Notes: generated from the sequence alone by a model not told the origin. Shown: positions 1 through 9,516, counted from the first letter of the stretch. The stretch: DNA of 64,000 nt from Edaphobacter flagellatus (GCF_025264665.1 NZ_CP073697.1:4011501-4075500); one strand, 5' to 3'. Program-made: numbers and translations.

Positions 1-363
1 TTTTCCGTCTGCGATGGAGACAAGATGGCGGTCCTCGACTATCAGTCTGGCAAGCTACTTGGCTTGGCTGCGATTGGTGATTCTCCCGATGCTGCTGGGT
101 TTGATACAAAGCATGAGCTGGCTTTTTCTTCCAATGGAGAGGGAACGCTTACGGTTGTCTCTGCAGGCAAGCCAGGCTTTCCTACAACACAAGCGCTGAA
201 GACCGCAAGAGGTGCTCGCACAATGGCTTTGGATGCCGTTACCGGGCGAGTTTATCTGGTTACAGCGCAGTTTGGTCCAGCACCTGCTGCTACGCCCTCA
301 GCGCCTCGGCCACGCCCGTCAATACTTCCGGATACCTTTGAAGTGATCGTTGTAGAGCGGTAA
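1..363 (+). CDS. C-terminal part of a YncE/YVTN-type beta-propeller protein (5' truncated)
   Basis: The reading frame is open from the first base of the window and ends with TAA at 361-363, so only the last 120 codons are present. The visible part has short repeats typical of beta-propeller blades, for example HELAFSSNGEGTLTVV and TMALDAVTGRVYLVTAQ. This pattern is seen in secreted YncE/lactonase-like propellers. It ends in a Pro/Ala-rich linker and a final strand TFEVIVVER. The substrate cannot be told. A hairpin terminator follows 16 bases downstream, and the next gene is convergent. Confidence 0.6.
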   Translation, partial: FSVCDGDKMAVLDYQSGKLLGLAAIGDSPDAAGFDTKHELAFSSNGEGTLTVVSAGKPGFPTTQALKTARGARTMALDAVTGRVYLVTAQFGPAPAATPSAPRPRPSILPDTFEVIVVER

Positions 364-378
364 TCCAGCGAGTGAGTG

Positions 379-414
379 AAGGGCTGGCGTTCAGTTGAGC
401 GCCAGCCCTTTTAG
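379..414. terminator. Bidirectional intrinsic terminator
   Basis: An 11-bp perfect stem (379-389 with 400-410) has a 10-nt loop and is followed by a short T run on the plus strand. It sits between the convergent propeller gene and the RND pump gene and overlaps the pump stop codon, so it can serve both directions. Confidence 0.7.
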
Positions 415-3400
415 GCTTCCGTGACAGTATGCCGCGTAAGCAGGTAATAGACCACGGGAGTAACGATCAGGCTCAACAGCATCGATAACACCAGGCCGCC
501 GATGACTGCGATTGCCAGTGGCTGCAGCATCTGCGATCCGGAGCCAATGGCAAACGCAAGCGGTAACATGCCACAGATGGCTGCAGTAGCGGTCATCAGG
601 ATGGGGCGCAAGCGTCGCTGAGCGGCGTGGATCATGGCATCTCTGGCATTCGCGCCCTCGTGGCGATATCGCTCGTCGGCGTCGAGGAGAAGAATACCGT
701 TCTTTGCGACAATTCCAATGACCATAATGAGGCCCATGAACGAGGCAACGTTAAAGGTCGTCCGCGTAATGAGCAGGCCAAACAAAACTCCAGCAATAGA
801 GAGGATGGAAGACGTAAGGATGGCTATGGGAGCTGAAAGGTTGCGGAACTCAATCAGAAGGACACCAAAGACAAGTGCCAGCGATAACAGCAGCACGCGT
901 AGCAGTTCACGGAAGGATTGCTGTTGCTCCTGATAGGTTCCACCGTATTCGATCCGTACGGTCGGCGGAAAATGCATAGCGCTGACGGTTCGTTGAACTT
1001 TAGCAATCGCAGTCCCGAGGTCGGTGCCCTCAAGTCTGCCAGTGACAGTGATAAGTTGCTGTAAATTTTCGCGCTTGATTTCATTCTGGGGCGGCAGTTG
1101 TGTGACTTGCGCAAGAGCGCCTAGCGTCGCCAGCTTTCCCGTCGAACTATTGAAGACAGTGTTCTGGATGGTATCGAGAGATTGACGAGTCTCTTCGCCG
1201 AGGCGAACACGGATGGTGTAGGGTCTGCCGTTAGTGATGAGAGGATTTACGGCGTTCACACCATCCAGAATGGATGTGGCGTCCTCGGCGACTTCGCTTG
1301 CAGTGAAGCCCATGCGCCCAGCAACGCTTGGGTCGATCTGGAAGTTTGTAGCGGGTCCGCTGATCGTATTATCGATGCCATTTTGAATATCGACAACGCC
1401 ACCAATTTTCGAGATAGCGTCTCCGATGCGAGGGCCGAGGTTGGCTAAAAGCGCAGGATCATTCGCGAAGACTTTGATCTGGATGGGCTCTGGAGCGTTG
1501 GATAGATCGCCGATCATGTCCTGCAGAACCTGTGTAAATTCGATGTCCAACTCAGGTTCAGCTTTCTTGATCTGTGCTCGTGCGTCTGCAATCACCTCGT
1601 CGATTCCACGATCACGCGAGGTTTTCAGCTTGACGGTGATGTCGCCTGTATTGGCTTCTGTTACTGCGGCAAGGCCCATCTGGAGGCCTGTGCGACGCGA
1701 TGTGCTCTCGACCTCGGGCATATCGTGCAGAATGCGATCTACATGTTGTAGCACGCGGTTCGTCTCCGATAAGGAGCTTCCGGCGGGCATGATGTAGTCA
1801 AGGATAAAGCCCCCTTCATCCATTTCTGGAAGAAGGTCGGAGCCCAGAGAGCGATATGTAAACCAACTCCCTGTAACGAGGACGACACATAGCCCAAGAA
1901 GCGATGCAGGATGTTTGAGCGACCAACCGAGCCCTGTTCCATGCCAGCGCAGAATCCTGCTCATCAGCTTTCCATGGGTTTCATGGCTGGCTTTTGTGTT
2001 GTCGCGTTTTTCGCGCAATAGCACAAGGCTTAAAGCTGGAGTCCACGTCACGGCAAGCAGCAGTGATGTGAGGAGGGCGATGGTCATCGTGATGGCAAGG
2101 GCTCGGAAGAAACTACCGGTAACGCCGGTTACTGAGATCAGCGGAAGAAAGACGACAACTGGAGTGATGGTCGATCCGAGGAGCGGGACAGCAATTTCTT
2201 TCAGCGCAAGGCGAGCTGCTATTGCACGGTTTTCTCCATTATCGCGGTGCAGGACAATGTTCTCCACAACAACAATGGCGTCGTCGATGACCAGGCCTAT
2301 TGCGGCAGCGAGGCCGCCTAACGTCATCAGGTTGAAGCTTTCGCCGATTGACTTCAGCAAAAGGATCGTAATCGCAACAGTGACGGGTATTACCAGACCA
2401 GCTACCAGCGAAGATGTCCAATCACCAAGGAAAATGAAGAGAACGATGCAGGCGAGTACTAATCCAGTGAGGATGGCATCCCGGACGCTACGGATGCTTT
2501 CGCGCACAAGCTCAGATTGGTCATAGTAAGTCTCGAGCTTAACCCCAGCGGGGAGCGTCTTTCGTAGCTTGTCGATCTGCGTGGTCACCGTATCTACAAC
2601 GGCGACGGTGTTGCTTGATGGCTGGCGTGTGATATTCAGCAAGACAGCATCTTGACCATTTGCAGTAACGGTTGTGTAGACAGGGAGTACTCCAGGTTGA
2701 ACGGTGGCAACGTCCGCGATTCTGATGACAACTCCAGATTGCGAAGTTTTTACCGCAAGACGGCCTAGTTGGCTTGCATCATGAGCTTGCGCGCCAACAA
2801 GGCCGAGGATCAGCTGATGATTTGCTTCATACAGCCCGGGGGAATCGACAATATTGGATGCATCGACAGCGTTGACAAGGTCAAGGATGGTAACGCCAGC
2901 GGTTTGCATGCGCGCCATATTTGGCACGATATGGAACTCAGGTATCTTCCCGCCCTGCACTGTGACCGTGCTGACGCCGGGAAGGCGATTCAGTTGCGGC
3001 TTCAACTGATATGTTGCAAGCTCCCAGAGCTGGGTCTGTGACAAACGGTCTGAGGTGAGGCTGTAGCCCGCAATTGGAAATGTTGCGAAGGTAAGGCGAT
3101 TGGTGGTGATGACGGCAGTTGCAGGAAGTGTCTGACGGACCTTGCCGAGAGCAGCATCGACTAACTGGAGCGTCCTGAACATATCAACGTTCCAGTCGAA
3201 AAACAGGCTTACCTCAGCTGAGCCTCTGCTTGTTGTTGAGCGGACGGTAAGCAAGCCAGGGACGGCATTCACCGCGTCCTCAATGGGCTTGGTTACGGTT
3301 ACCTGCATCTGTTCGACAGGCATCACTCCGTTATCGACGCCAATGACGACACGTGGAAAATTCGTTTCCGGAAAAACGGAGATTGGAACTTGCGTTGCAG

Positions 3401-3506
3401 CATAGAGCCCGGCGATCGTAAGGACGATCAGGAAAAAGAAGATTGGGCCGCGATAGCGTACAAGCCAGAAGTGTCCCTCGACGTTAGCAGGATGCTGATC
3501 CATCAA
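411..3506 (-). CDS. RND-family efflux pump, inner-membrane transporter (AcrB/MdtB-like)
   Basis: This 1031-residue protein has the length and layout of a proton-driven RND pump. It has an N-terminal membrane segment (FFFLIVLTIAGLYAA), two large periplasmic loops and two blocks of transmembrane helices. The helix-4 motif GLVIDDAIVVVENI carries the paired aspartates used in proton relay, and GIVAKNGILLLD is the matching motif in the second half. It is the last gene of a minus-strand operon after the outer-membrane channel and adaptor genes, overlapping the adaptor by 4 bases, which implies translational coupling. The pump is expected to span the inner membrane and export drugs, metals or lipophilic compounds. 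It resembles the hydrophobe/amphiphile branch more than CusA, but the substrate is not readable. Confidence 0.93.
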   Translation of the reverse strand: MMDQHPANVEGHFWLVRYRGPIFFFLIVLTIAGLYAATQVPISVFPETNFPRVVIGVDNGVMPVEQMQVTVTKPIEDAVNAVPGLLTVRSTTSRGSAEVSLFFDWNVDMFRTLQLVDAALGKVRQTLPATAVITTNRLTFATFPIAGYSLTSDRLSQTQLWELATYQLKPQLNRLPGVSTVTVQGGKIPEFHIVPNMARMQTAGVTILDLVNAVDASNIVDSPGLYEANHQLILGLVGAQAHDASQLGRLAVKTSQSGVVIRIADVATVQPGVLPVYTTVTANGQDAVLLNITRQPSSNTVAVVDTVTTQIDKLRKTLPAGVKLETYYDQSELVRESIRSVRDAILTGLVLACIVLFIFLGDWTSSLVAGLVIPVTVAITILLLKSIGESFNLMTLGGLAAAIGLVIDDAIVVVENIVLHRDNGENRAIAARLALKEIAVPLLGSTITPVVVFLPLISVTGVTGSFFRALAITMTIALLTSLLLAVTWTPALSLVLLREKRDNTKASHETHGKLMSRILRWHGTGLGWSLKHPASLLGLCVVLVTGSWFTYRSLGSDLLPEMDEGGFILDYIMPAGSSLSETNRVLQHVDRILHDMPEVESTSRRTGLQMGLAAVTEANTGDITVKLKTSRDRGIDEVIADARAQIKKAEPELDIEFTQVLQDMIGDLSNAPEPIQIKVFANDPALLANLGPRIGDAISKIGGVVDIQNGIDNTISGPATNFQIDPSVAGRMGFTASEVAEDATSILDGVNAVNPLITNGRPYTIRVRLGEETRQSLDTIQNTVFNSSTGKLATLGALAQVTQLPPQNEIKRENLQQLITVTGRLEGTDLGTAIAKVQRTVSAMHFPPTVRIEYGGTYQEQQQSFRELLRVLLLSLALVFGVLLIEFRNLSAPIAILTSSILSIAGVLFGLLITRTTFNVASFMGLIMVIGIVAKNGILLLDADERYRHEGANARDAMIHAAQRRLRPILMTATAAICGMLPLAFAIGSGSQMLQPLAIAVIGGLVLSMLLSLIVTPVVYYLLTRHTVTEA

Positions 3507-4792
3507 TTTTTATCTCCGCTGGGCTTCTCTTCGTCCTCTTTGCCGATCTTGACTTTGGTTCCTTCGTCCAGACCATAGGCGCCGGTTGTGATCACTGTTT
3601 CGGAGCCGCCAAGGCCCTGAGTGATCTGAATATCAGTTCCGTCATTAATGCCTACCTGCACAGGCTTTTTGTGAGCAGTGCCGTCATCTCCGGCGACCAT
3701 GACGAACTTGGAGCCGTCTTGGTTTGTAAGGACAGATGCCATCGGTACTTTTATGGCTTTTGTTACTGTCCTTCCGGTGATGGATGTCCGTACCGGAGTT
3801 CCAGCTTTGTACTTGTTCGAATCATTCTCTATGCGGAGCCAAACCTCAACCGTAGTGCTTCCTGGATCAAGCGCCGGACTGATGAGCGTGATTTTTGCAG
3901 GAACTGGCTCGTCAACACCGGGTATTGAGACGGATGCGGAATCGCCGACGTGCAACCTTTGAGCGAGAGTTTGTGAGAGATGGACCTTTGCAAGAAGTGC
4001 TGACGTGTCCATAACGGTGATGAGCGGACTGCCGGATGCAGCCGTTTCGCCAGGGAAGAGTGGCCTGTCTGTAACAACTCCGGAGATGGGGCTGTGAATT
4101 TCGGAATAAGACACTAAGGCTTCTGCTGCTAAATACTTTCCCTTTGCAGAGGAGAGCTGGCCTTGGGCCTGCTGCATTGTTGCCGTACGGCTCACTTTTT
4201 GCAATGAGTTGAGATGGTTCAACGCAACATCATAGGCCGACTTCGCTTGGACGAGAGCGGCTACAGCAGTGTCATAGTCTCTGCCTGCGATGGCGCCTTC
4301 ATCGAGAAGCCTTTTGCGCGATGCAGTAATCTCTTCCTGCAGATGCAGTTGTGCCTTTGCCTGCGCGACATCTAATTCCGCCTTGTTGTAGTCCTCGGGA
4401 ACCTGGGCCTTTGTCTGCATCTGAAACGCGGCTTCAGCAGCGTTGTATTGCCCTTTATTGTCCTGAGCCTGCGCAACGAGATCCTGATTCTCAAGGACAG
4501 CGAGCAGCTGCCCCGCTTTAACCTTTGAACCACGTTGAACATAAAAAGCCTTAACTGGCGCCGTAATTTTGGGCGAGATTGCGGCCTGCGCGAGGGGCGA
4601 GAGGGTAGCGTCGGCAGTGATGTGTTCAGATATCTCGCCAACTTCGGGGCGCTCAGCCTGAACTGTGACCAGGGGTGCCGTATCGGCGTCCGTGTTCTTT
4701 TTGCAGCCTTGCAATGAAAAGGCTGACAGCAATAACGAAGCTAGCGTGAGTGTACGAAAGAAGTTTTTATTTGGATTCACGTTCTGGCTCAC
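3503..4792 (-). CDS. RND efflux periplasmic adaptor (membrane fusion) lipoprotein
   Basis: The 429-residue protein starts with a lipoprotein signal whose lipobox LQGC puts the lipidated cysteine at residue 30. It then shows the adaptor pattern: a barrel-sandwich half-motif (FYVQRGSKVKAGQLLAVLEN), a long coiled-coil hairpin rich in Ala, Gln and Lys (about residues 105-215), the second half-motif (IHSPISGVVTDRPLFPGE), then beta-barrel and membrane-proximal domains. It would bridge the RND pump and the outer-membrane channel in the periplasm. It overlaps both neighbours by 4 bases. The extreme C-terminus is Lys/Glu/Asp-rich (GKEDEEKPSGDKN). Confidence 0.93.
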   Translation of the reverse strand: MSQNVNPNKNFFRTLTLASLLLSAFSLQGCKKNTDADTAPLVTVQAERPEVGEISEHITADATLSPLAQAAISPKITAPVKAFYVQRGSKVKAGQLLAVLENQDLVAQAQDNKGQYNAAEAAFQMQTKAQVPEDYNKAELDVAQAKAQLHLQEEITASRKRLLDEGAIAGRDYDTAVAALVQAKSAYDVALNHLNSLQKVSRTATMQQAQGQLSSAKGKYLAAEALVSYSEIHSPISGVVTDRPLFPGETAASGSPLITVMDTSALLAKVHLSQTLAQRLHVGDSASVSIPGVDEPVPAKITLISPALDPGSTTVEVWLRIENDSNKYKAGTPVRTSITGRTVTKAIKVPMASVLTNQDGSKFVMVAGDDGTAHKKPVQVGINDGTDIQITQGLGGSETVITTGAYGLDEGTKVKIGKEDEEKPSGDKN

Positions 4793-6129
4793 AGTGTTCC
4801 TGTAAGAATTTGGAGTGCTGCAAGTGCTGACTGGTAGCGAACAGCCCCATCCGCCTGGGCTATCTGTGCTGCAAGCAAAGTATTTTGCGCGTCAACTACT
4901 TCCAGTGCCGTTGATTCGCCCGCTGAATAACGAAGCTTTGTAAGTCGCAAACTCTCGATCGAAGAGTGCACGCTCTGGTCGAGCAGATTGAGCTGATCGC
5001 GTGCGGTGTTGGCCTCGGCATAGGCTTCTTCCAGAGTTGCGATCAGGCGTCTCTGTGTAGCAGTCAACATCGTTTTCGCTGCGTCTCGCTGGATTTCACT
5101 TTGCTTGATACGTTTCTGAGTGGAGAGCCAGTCCCATACCGGGATATCGAGTGTTCCGCTGATGGAGTAGCCAAGATTTCGCACGCCATCCGGACCATAC
5201 TTGGCAAATTGTGCGGCATCGATGCCATAGGAAAAATTCAGAGCCAGATCTGGAAGGTATCCGGCTTTGGCCGATGTAACCCCAGCATCGCCAGCCTGCA
5301 CGCTTGCGAGTGCACTTCGTAAATCAGGATTATTGGCAAAAGCTGACTGATTCACTTCATCACGCGTCGGCATTGCAGGAGGCGCTCCGGGAGCTTGCGT
5401 GGTGTAGGCGGTTCGGGGATCGGGGAAGAGAAGAACTCCTAATTCCAGTCTGGCTTTGTCTGCGGCTAGAACTGCATCGCTAAGGTCTCGTTGGCGTTGC
5501 TGCTGCTGAAGCTGAGCTTTGACGACATCTGCATGCGCGATCTCGCGGCTGGCCTCGCGTTTTTGGGTTAAGTCCGCGAAGGTAGTGGCTTCGTCATAGG
5601 CTTCACGCAAAAGTTGTCTTTTGGTCTCTGAAGTCGATACCTGGTAGTAGAGATTGACAACCGCAGCGACTAATCCGCGCCGAGCTACTTCCAGGTCAGC
5701 TGATGCAACGGCCGCGTTAGCTGACGCAACGCGCGCATCGGCTAACTGCTTGACTCCGATTGTTTCGTTAATGGAGGCCTGGCTCACATATTCGTGAACG
5801 GCATTATTAGCGATGAAAGCTGGGAGCGTCATCGTTCCCTGGTTAGTCTGACCATTCGGCTGCGTATATAGCATCTGGTTGTGATACACCACCGATGGGA
5901 GAAGTGCCGCCTTAGCAAGGTAGCTATTAATTCCTGCATTCTGTTGCGCTGCGATTGCGCGAGCGAAGACTGGCTCATTTTGCTGTGCGCGATGGATAGC
6001 ATCGGAGAGAGAGATGATCGGGCTGGTTGTTGCCTCCTGACCCCGAGCAAGCAGAGCGAGGCTTGAGAGAACCAGAACAGCTGGAAATCGAACTTTCGGC
6101 CAGCGACACCCTTTTTTTATCAACAGCAT
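4789..6129 (-). CDS. TolC-family outer-membrane efflux protein
   Basis: The 446-residue protein has a signal peptide (PAVLVLSSLALLARGQ) and two similar halves of long amphipathic helices rich in Ala, Gln and Arg. The C-terminal half carries the family pattern of a leucine- and alanine-rich repeat ending in LEVVDAQNTLLAAQIAQADG. It would form the outer-membrane and periplasmic tunnel of the RND system. It is the first gene of the efflux operon, 78 bases after the histidine kinase gene on the same strand. No Shine-Dalgarno sequence precedes the ATG. A TATCCT box lies 7 bases upstream of it. Confidence 0.92.
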   Translation of the reverse strand: MLLIKKGCRWPKVRFPAVLVLSSLALLARGQEATTSPIISLSDAIHRAQQNEPVFARAIAAQQNAGINSYLAKAALLPSVVYHNQMLYTQPNGQTNQGTMTLPAFIANNAVHEYVSQASINETIGVKQLADARVASANAAVASADLEVARRGLVAAVVNLYYQVSTSETKRQLLREAYDEATTFADLTQKREASREIAHADVVKAQLQQQQRQRDLSDAVLAADKARLELGVLLFPDPRTAYTTQAPGAPPAMPTRDEVNQSAFANNPDLRSALASVQAGDAGVTSAKAGYLPDLALNFSYGIDAAQFAKYGPDGVRNLGYSISGTLDIPVWDWLSTQKRIKQSEIQRDAAKTMLTATQRRLIATLEEAYAEANTARDQLNLLDQSVHSSIESLRLTKLRYSAGESTALEVVDAQNTLLAAQIAQADGAVRYQSALAALQILTGTL

Positions 6130-6142
6130 AATGAGAAGGATA
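6130..6142 (-). promoter_or_regulatory. Candidate leaderless promoter -10 box for the efflux operon
   Basis: Read on the minus strand, TATCCT is followed by 7 bases and then the ATG of the outer-membrane channel gene, with no Shine-Dalgarno sequence. The spacing resembles that at several other genes in the window. An 8-bp inverted repeat (6154-6161 with 6168-6175) lies just upstream and may be an operator or the end of the preceding kinase transcript. Confidence 0.3.
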
Positions 6143-6207
6143 AGCCCATAACCTTAAAGCTGGATGAAGCTTTAAAAGGGGGCAGAGTTCTGCTTTTTCG
6201 ACAAAAT

Positions 6208-7689
6208 CTATATATTTTGTGAGTTCATTGCCGGGTGGAGTTTAAAGTTTGTCGAGTTTGCTGCCGGCAAATAAATAGTAAAAACAGATCCTTGTGCAGG
6301 CTGACTCACCACGGAAATTGTTCCGCCATGGGCTTCTACAATAGCCCGGCTGATAGCAAGCCCCATGCCGGTTCCTTGTGCAGAGTGCTCTTGAAAACGG
6401 CCACGGTAAAAGCGTTCAAAGATCAAAGCTTGCTCGGTAGAATCGATACCTATTCCTCGATCTGCAACGCTGATGGCTACCATATCCATATGCCGTTCTG
6501 CGCGAACGATGATCGGAGTACCTGCATTGGAATATTTGGCCGCATTCTCGAGAAGGTTGCAGATCACCTTTTCCAGCAACGTGGCGTCCGCATGAATGGC
6601 CAGCTCATCATCAATTTGAGCCTGCAACGGATGTTGATCTTCTATCCAGGAGCAGGCATCGCGTGCAGCATTCACCAGATGGCGTACGCTTACCGTGTCA
6701 AAGTGCATCTGAACTTGCTGGGCATCCAGTTGTGCCATCTGCACTGCTTCGGAGACAAGCAGGTTAAGTCGATCGCTTTCCTCATTAATAATGCTTAGCA
6801 ACTCTCGTTGATCGGTGGGACTGACCTCGCTTTGTAAGAGAGTAGTCGCGGCCCCTTTAATTGAAGTTAGAGGCGTCCGCAGGGCATGTGTGATGGAGTC
6901 GATCATCAGTGTGCGCAGCCGCTCACTTTCCTTTGCGGCATCGTTTCTCGCAACACTCTCCAGTGCCAGTGCGCGATCGATTGCAATGGATATCACTCCA
7001 CCCAGAGCATCGGCTGTCTTTGCAGAGAGAGTTGCTCCTCGCAGCAGCAGCAGCCCTTTAGGGCGTACGCCAGAACGTAGCGGAACCTGTATCTCATCGT
7101 TTTCAACCTGTGTGTTTTGTAGAGAAGTGGCAAGTTGTCGAAAATGTGGAATTTCAATTTCTGAGATAGAGTCGTTGCCTGCCTGATATAAGCGGTCACC
7201 TTCTAGCAGGTAAAGCATGCCAAAGGGGGCTCCTGTTACTCCTACCACTGCCGAGGGCAATGAGGTTAGCAGGGCCGGAAGGCTTTCAGATTGCAAGATC
7301 TCCCGGCTTAGCTGAAATAAAATCTCAAGCTCTCTTTGTCGGGTGCGGGCATCATCGGCTTCGTCCCGCGCCTTCTGGGCCAGACGGCTGGCCGTTATGG
7401 CTGTAGATAAGAATGCAAAAAGTGCGATCCAGTTCTGAGTGTCCGCAATCGTAAACGTATTGAGCGGAGGAAGAAAGAAGAAGTTATAGCAGGCAGCAGC
7501 AGCAAAAGAGATAACTACGGCATAGCGTAATCCCCAGTTTGCTGCCAGAAGCAGAACAAGCAGTAGTAGAGTAAGTGCTACTGTCGTTGGGTTAACATGG
7601 AGCCAGCGCTTACATACGAGTACAATTCCGGCGAGAGCGCCGAGTGCAAGAAACCATTTGGTGGCAGCAAGTGTGCGCCGAGAGTTCAT
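6208..7689 (-). CDS. KdpD C-terminal half: membrane-anchored sensor histidine kinase
   Basis: The 493-residue protein matches the second half of canonical KdpD. A DUF4118-type block of four membrane helices lies at about residues 13-105 and includes YNFFFLPPLNTFTIAD. It is followed by a GAF-like region (about 125-245) and a kinase core: His268 in THALRTPLTS, an N box NLLENAAKYS, and G boxes ADRGIGID and GTGMGLAIS. It lacks the N-terminal KdpD and Usp domains, which are encoded by the divergent neighbour. Its ATG overlaps that gene's ATG (the sequence CATG at 7687-7690). It probably phosphorylates KdpE from 8833. It is co-oriented with the RND operon 78 bases downstream, so a role in controlling that pump is also possible. 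Confidence 0.85.
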   Translation of the reverse strand: MNSRRTLAATKWFLALGALAGIVLVCKRWLHVNPTTVALTLLLLVLLLAANWGLRYAVVISFAAAACYNFFFLPPLNTFTIADTQNWIALFAFLSTAITASRLAQKARDEADDARTRQRELEILFQLSREILQSESLPALLTSLPSAVVGVTGAPFGMLYLLEGDRLYQAGNDSISEIEIPHFRQLATSLQNTQVENDEIQVPLRSGVRPKGLLLLRGATLSAKTADALGGVISIAIDRALALESVARNDAAKESERLRTLMIDSITHALRTPLTSIKGAATTLLQSEVSPTDQRELLSIINEESDRLNLLVSEAVQMAQLDAQQVQMHFDTVSVRHLVNAARDACSWIEDQHPLQAQIDDELAIHADATLLEKVICNLLENAAKYSNAGTPIIVRAERHMDMVAISVADRGIGIDSTEQALIFERFYRGRFQEHSAQGTGMGLAISRAIVEAHGGTISVVSQPAQGSVFTIYLPAANSTNFKLHPAMNSQNI

Positions 7690-8836
7690 GGAGGCATTGT
7701 ACGACTTGAGTGATCCCGTAAAGTCGCCAGAAGATTGGCTCTCCGTCTCGGAGACAGAAAAGCAGAGAGGGCGCTTTAAGATCTTTTTGGGCTATGCCCC
7801 AGGAGTAGGCAAGACATTCAGCATGCTGAGTGAGGGTATCCGACGCCGGAGCCGTGGCGAGGATGTCGTCATTGGTATTGTGGAAACGCATGGACGTGCG
7901 GGAACATCAGAGCTGGCTGCCAAACTTGAGCAGATCCCACGCAAAGAGGTCGAATACAAGGGCACTGTCTTTTATGAGATGGATGTCGACGGTATCCTTG
8001 CGCGAATGCCGCAAGTCGCTTTAATAGACGAATTGGCACATACGAACATTGAGGGTAGTCGATTCGCGAAACGCTACGAAGACGTTTTTCTTCTGCTCGA
8101 AAACAAGATCGACGTGCTGAGCACGGTCAATATTCAGCATGTTGAAAGTCTTTCTACACGCGTAAGAGCGCTCACCGGAGTGAGCGTGCGGGAGCAGGTG
8201 CCGGATTGGGTTTTGGACCGGGCTGATGAAATCGTGATTAGCGATTTGACTCCCGAAGCTCTCATCACGCGTATGCGACGTGGTGATATCTACCCCATGG
8301 AGCGTGTGGAGCGCTCGCTATCGAACTTTTTCCGCCGTGGGAATCTCATTGCACTGCGTGAGATGGCGCTTCAACGTGTCACTCGTGCAGTCGATCGGAA
8401 TCTAGACGATTATGTAAGGCGTAAGAAGCTGGGATCACATTGGATGGTCTCTGAAAAGATTGCCGTGTGCATCAGCTCGGGCACGCAGTCCCGGGATCTT
8501 ATCGCTCGAGGAGCGCGTATGGCTGAGGCGCTGGACGCGGAATTGTATGTGCTTCATGTGGCGAGCGAACGGGATGAAGAGCCTGATCGTAAGAGGCTGC
8601 TGGAAGCAAGTTTTCAGTTCGCGCGAAATCTCGGAGCATCCGTTATTGAGTTGACTGGTAATGATACGCCGAGGACAACAGCCGCCTTTATTAGAGAGAA
8701 TCGAATTACACAGGCATTGGTTGGCCGCTCGGCTACGCATGGCCTTAGAAGCTATTTCTACTACCTTGCTATTCAGAAATTCATGTCAGAAGCGCCACAT
8801 GTGGACCTTCATATTGTTACGCAGGAGAGCCATTGA
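7688..8836 (+). CDS. kdpD: KdpD N-terminal half: KdpD ATP-binding domain plus universal-stress-protein domain
   Basis: The 382-residue protein carries only the cytoplasmic N-terminal part of KdpD. The KdpD domain begins RGRFKIFLGYAPGVGKT, with a Walker A motif at residues 35-43 and Walker B-like ALIDELAHTN. A Usp-like domain follows from about residue 245 (VSEKIAVCISSG to TQALVGRSATHGLRSYF). The membrane and kinase halves are missing; they are encoded divergently at 6208-7689. Short KdpD proteins of this kind are known in other bacteria and modulate the kinase. In-frame TTG (7658) and GTG (7661) starts lie upstream, but the ATG at 7688 is preferred. It overlaps kdpE by 4 bases. Confidence 0.88.
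   Translation: MEALYDLSDPVKSPEDWLSVSETEKQRGRFKIFLGYAPGVGKTFSMLSEGIRRRSRGEDVVIGIVETHGRAGTSELAAKLEQIPRKEVEYKGTVFYEMDVDGILARMPQVALIDELAHTNIEGSRFAKRYEDVFLLLENKIDVLSTVNIQHVESLSTRVRALTGVSVREQVPDWVLDRADEIVISDLTPEALITRMRRGDIYPMERVERSLSNFFRRGNLIALREMALQRVTRAVDRNLDDYVRRKKLGSHWMVSEKIAVCISSGTQSRDLIARGARMAEALDAELYVLHVASERDEEPDRKRLLEASFQFARNLGASVIELTGNDTPRTTAAFIRENRITQALVGRSATHGLRSYFYYLAIQKFMSEAPHVDLHIVTQESH
7690..7701 (-). promoter_or_regulatory. Candidate leaderless promoter -10 box (TACAAT) for the histidine kinase gene
   Basis: On the minus strand TACAAT is separated by exactly 6 bases from the kinase ATG, and no Shine-Dalgarno sequence is present. The box lies inside the first codons of the divergent kdpD N-terminal gene. 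No convincing -35 box is visible. Confidence 0.4.
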
Positions 8837-9516
8837 AACGTATCCTGGTTGTAGATGATGAGCCCCAGATCAAAAGAATGTTGCGTACATCCCTGCAAAG
8901 TAGCGGGTACGAGGTCATTCTTGCCGCGAATGGTTTGGAGGGCCTCGCAGAAGTTGAAAAGCATCAGCCAGATTTGATTATCACCGATTTGGCCATGCCA
9001 GAAATGAATGGTTTGGAGTTGACGCAAGCAGTTCGGCGAATCACGTCCACACCCATTATTGTCTTGAGTGTCAGGGATACAGATGTGATGAAGGTATCCG
9101 CTCTCGATCAAGGAGCCGATGACTATCTCACGAAGCCCTTCAGCATGCCGGAGCTATTGGCCCGTGTCCGAGCGCAGCTTAGGCGCGTTCCTGATGCGGA
9201 GGTCATGGCATCACGTCTTGCGGTGGGAGATTTTACGATCGACACGGACGCTCATGAAGTGACGGTGCGTGGTGAAGTGGTTCATCTTACGCCAAAGGAG
9301 TTTGACCTCCTGCTCCATTTCGCTCGATCCCCCGAAAAGGTTTTAACGCATAAAGTCTTGCTAAAAGCGATATGGGGGCCTGCGGGAGAAAATCAGCCTG
9401 AATATCTCAGGGTCTTAGTCGCAGGATTGCGCAAAAAAATAGAGCGTGGTGAAGGGCTTCGGTATATTCAAAGCGAGCCTTGGGTTGGTTATCGGTTTCA
9501 TCCAACGCTGGATTGA
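8833..9516 (+). CDS. kdpE: KdpE, OmpR-family response regulator of the Kdp potassium transporter
   Basis: The 227-residue protein has a receiver domain with acidic pocket VDDE and phosphoacceptor Asp52 (ITDLAMPEMNG), followed by a winged-helix DNA-binding domain ending WVGYRFHPTLD. It starts at a TTG overlapping the stop of the KdpD N-terminal gene. AGGAGA 7 bases upstream supports this unusual start. It should bind upstream of the kdp structural genes when potassium is limiting. About 270 bases separate it from the next gene and hold no convincing gene; that gap is the likely site of a kdp promoter. Confidence 0.95.
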   Translation: MKRILVVDDEPQIKRMLRTSLQSSGYEVILAANGLEGLAEVEKHQPDLIITDLAMPEMNGLELTQAVRRITSTPIIVLSVRDTDVMKVSALDQGADDYLTKPFSMPELLARVRAQLRRVPDAEVMASRLAVGDFTIDTDAHEVTVRGEVVHLTPKEFDLLLHFARSPEKVLTHKVLLKAIWGPAGENQPEYLRVLVAGLRKKIERGEGLRYIQSEPWVGYRFHPTLD

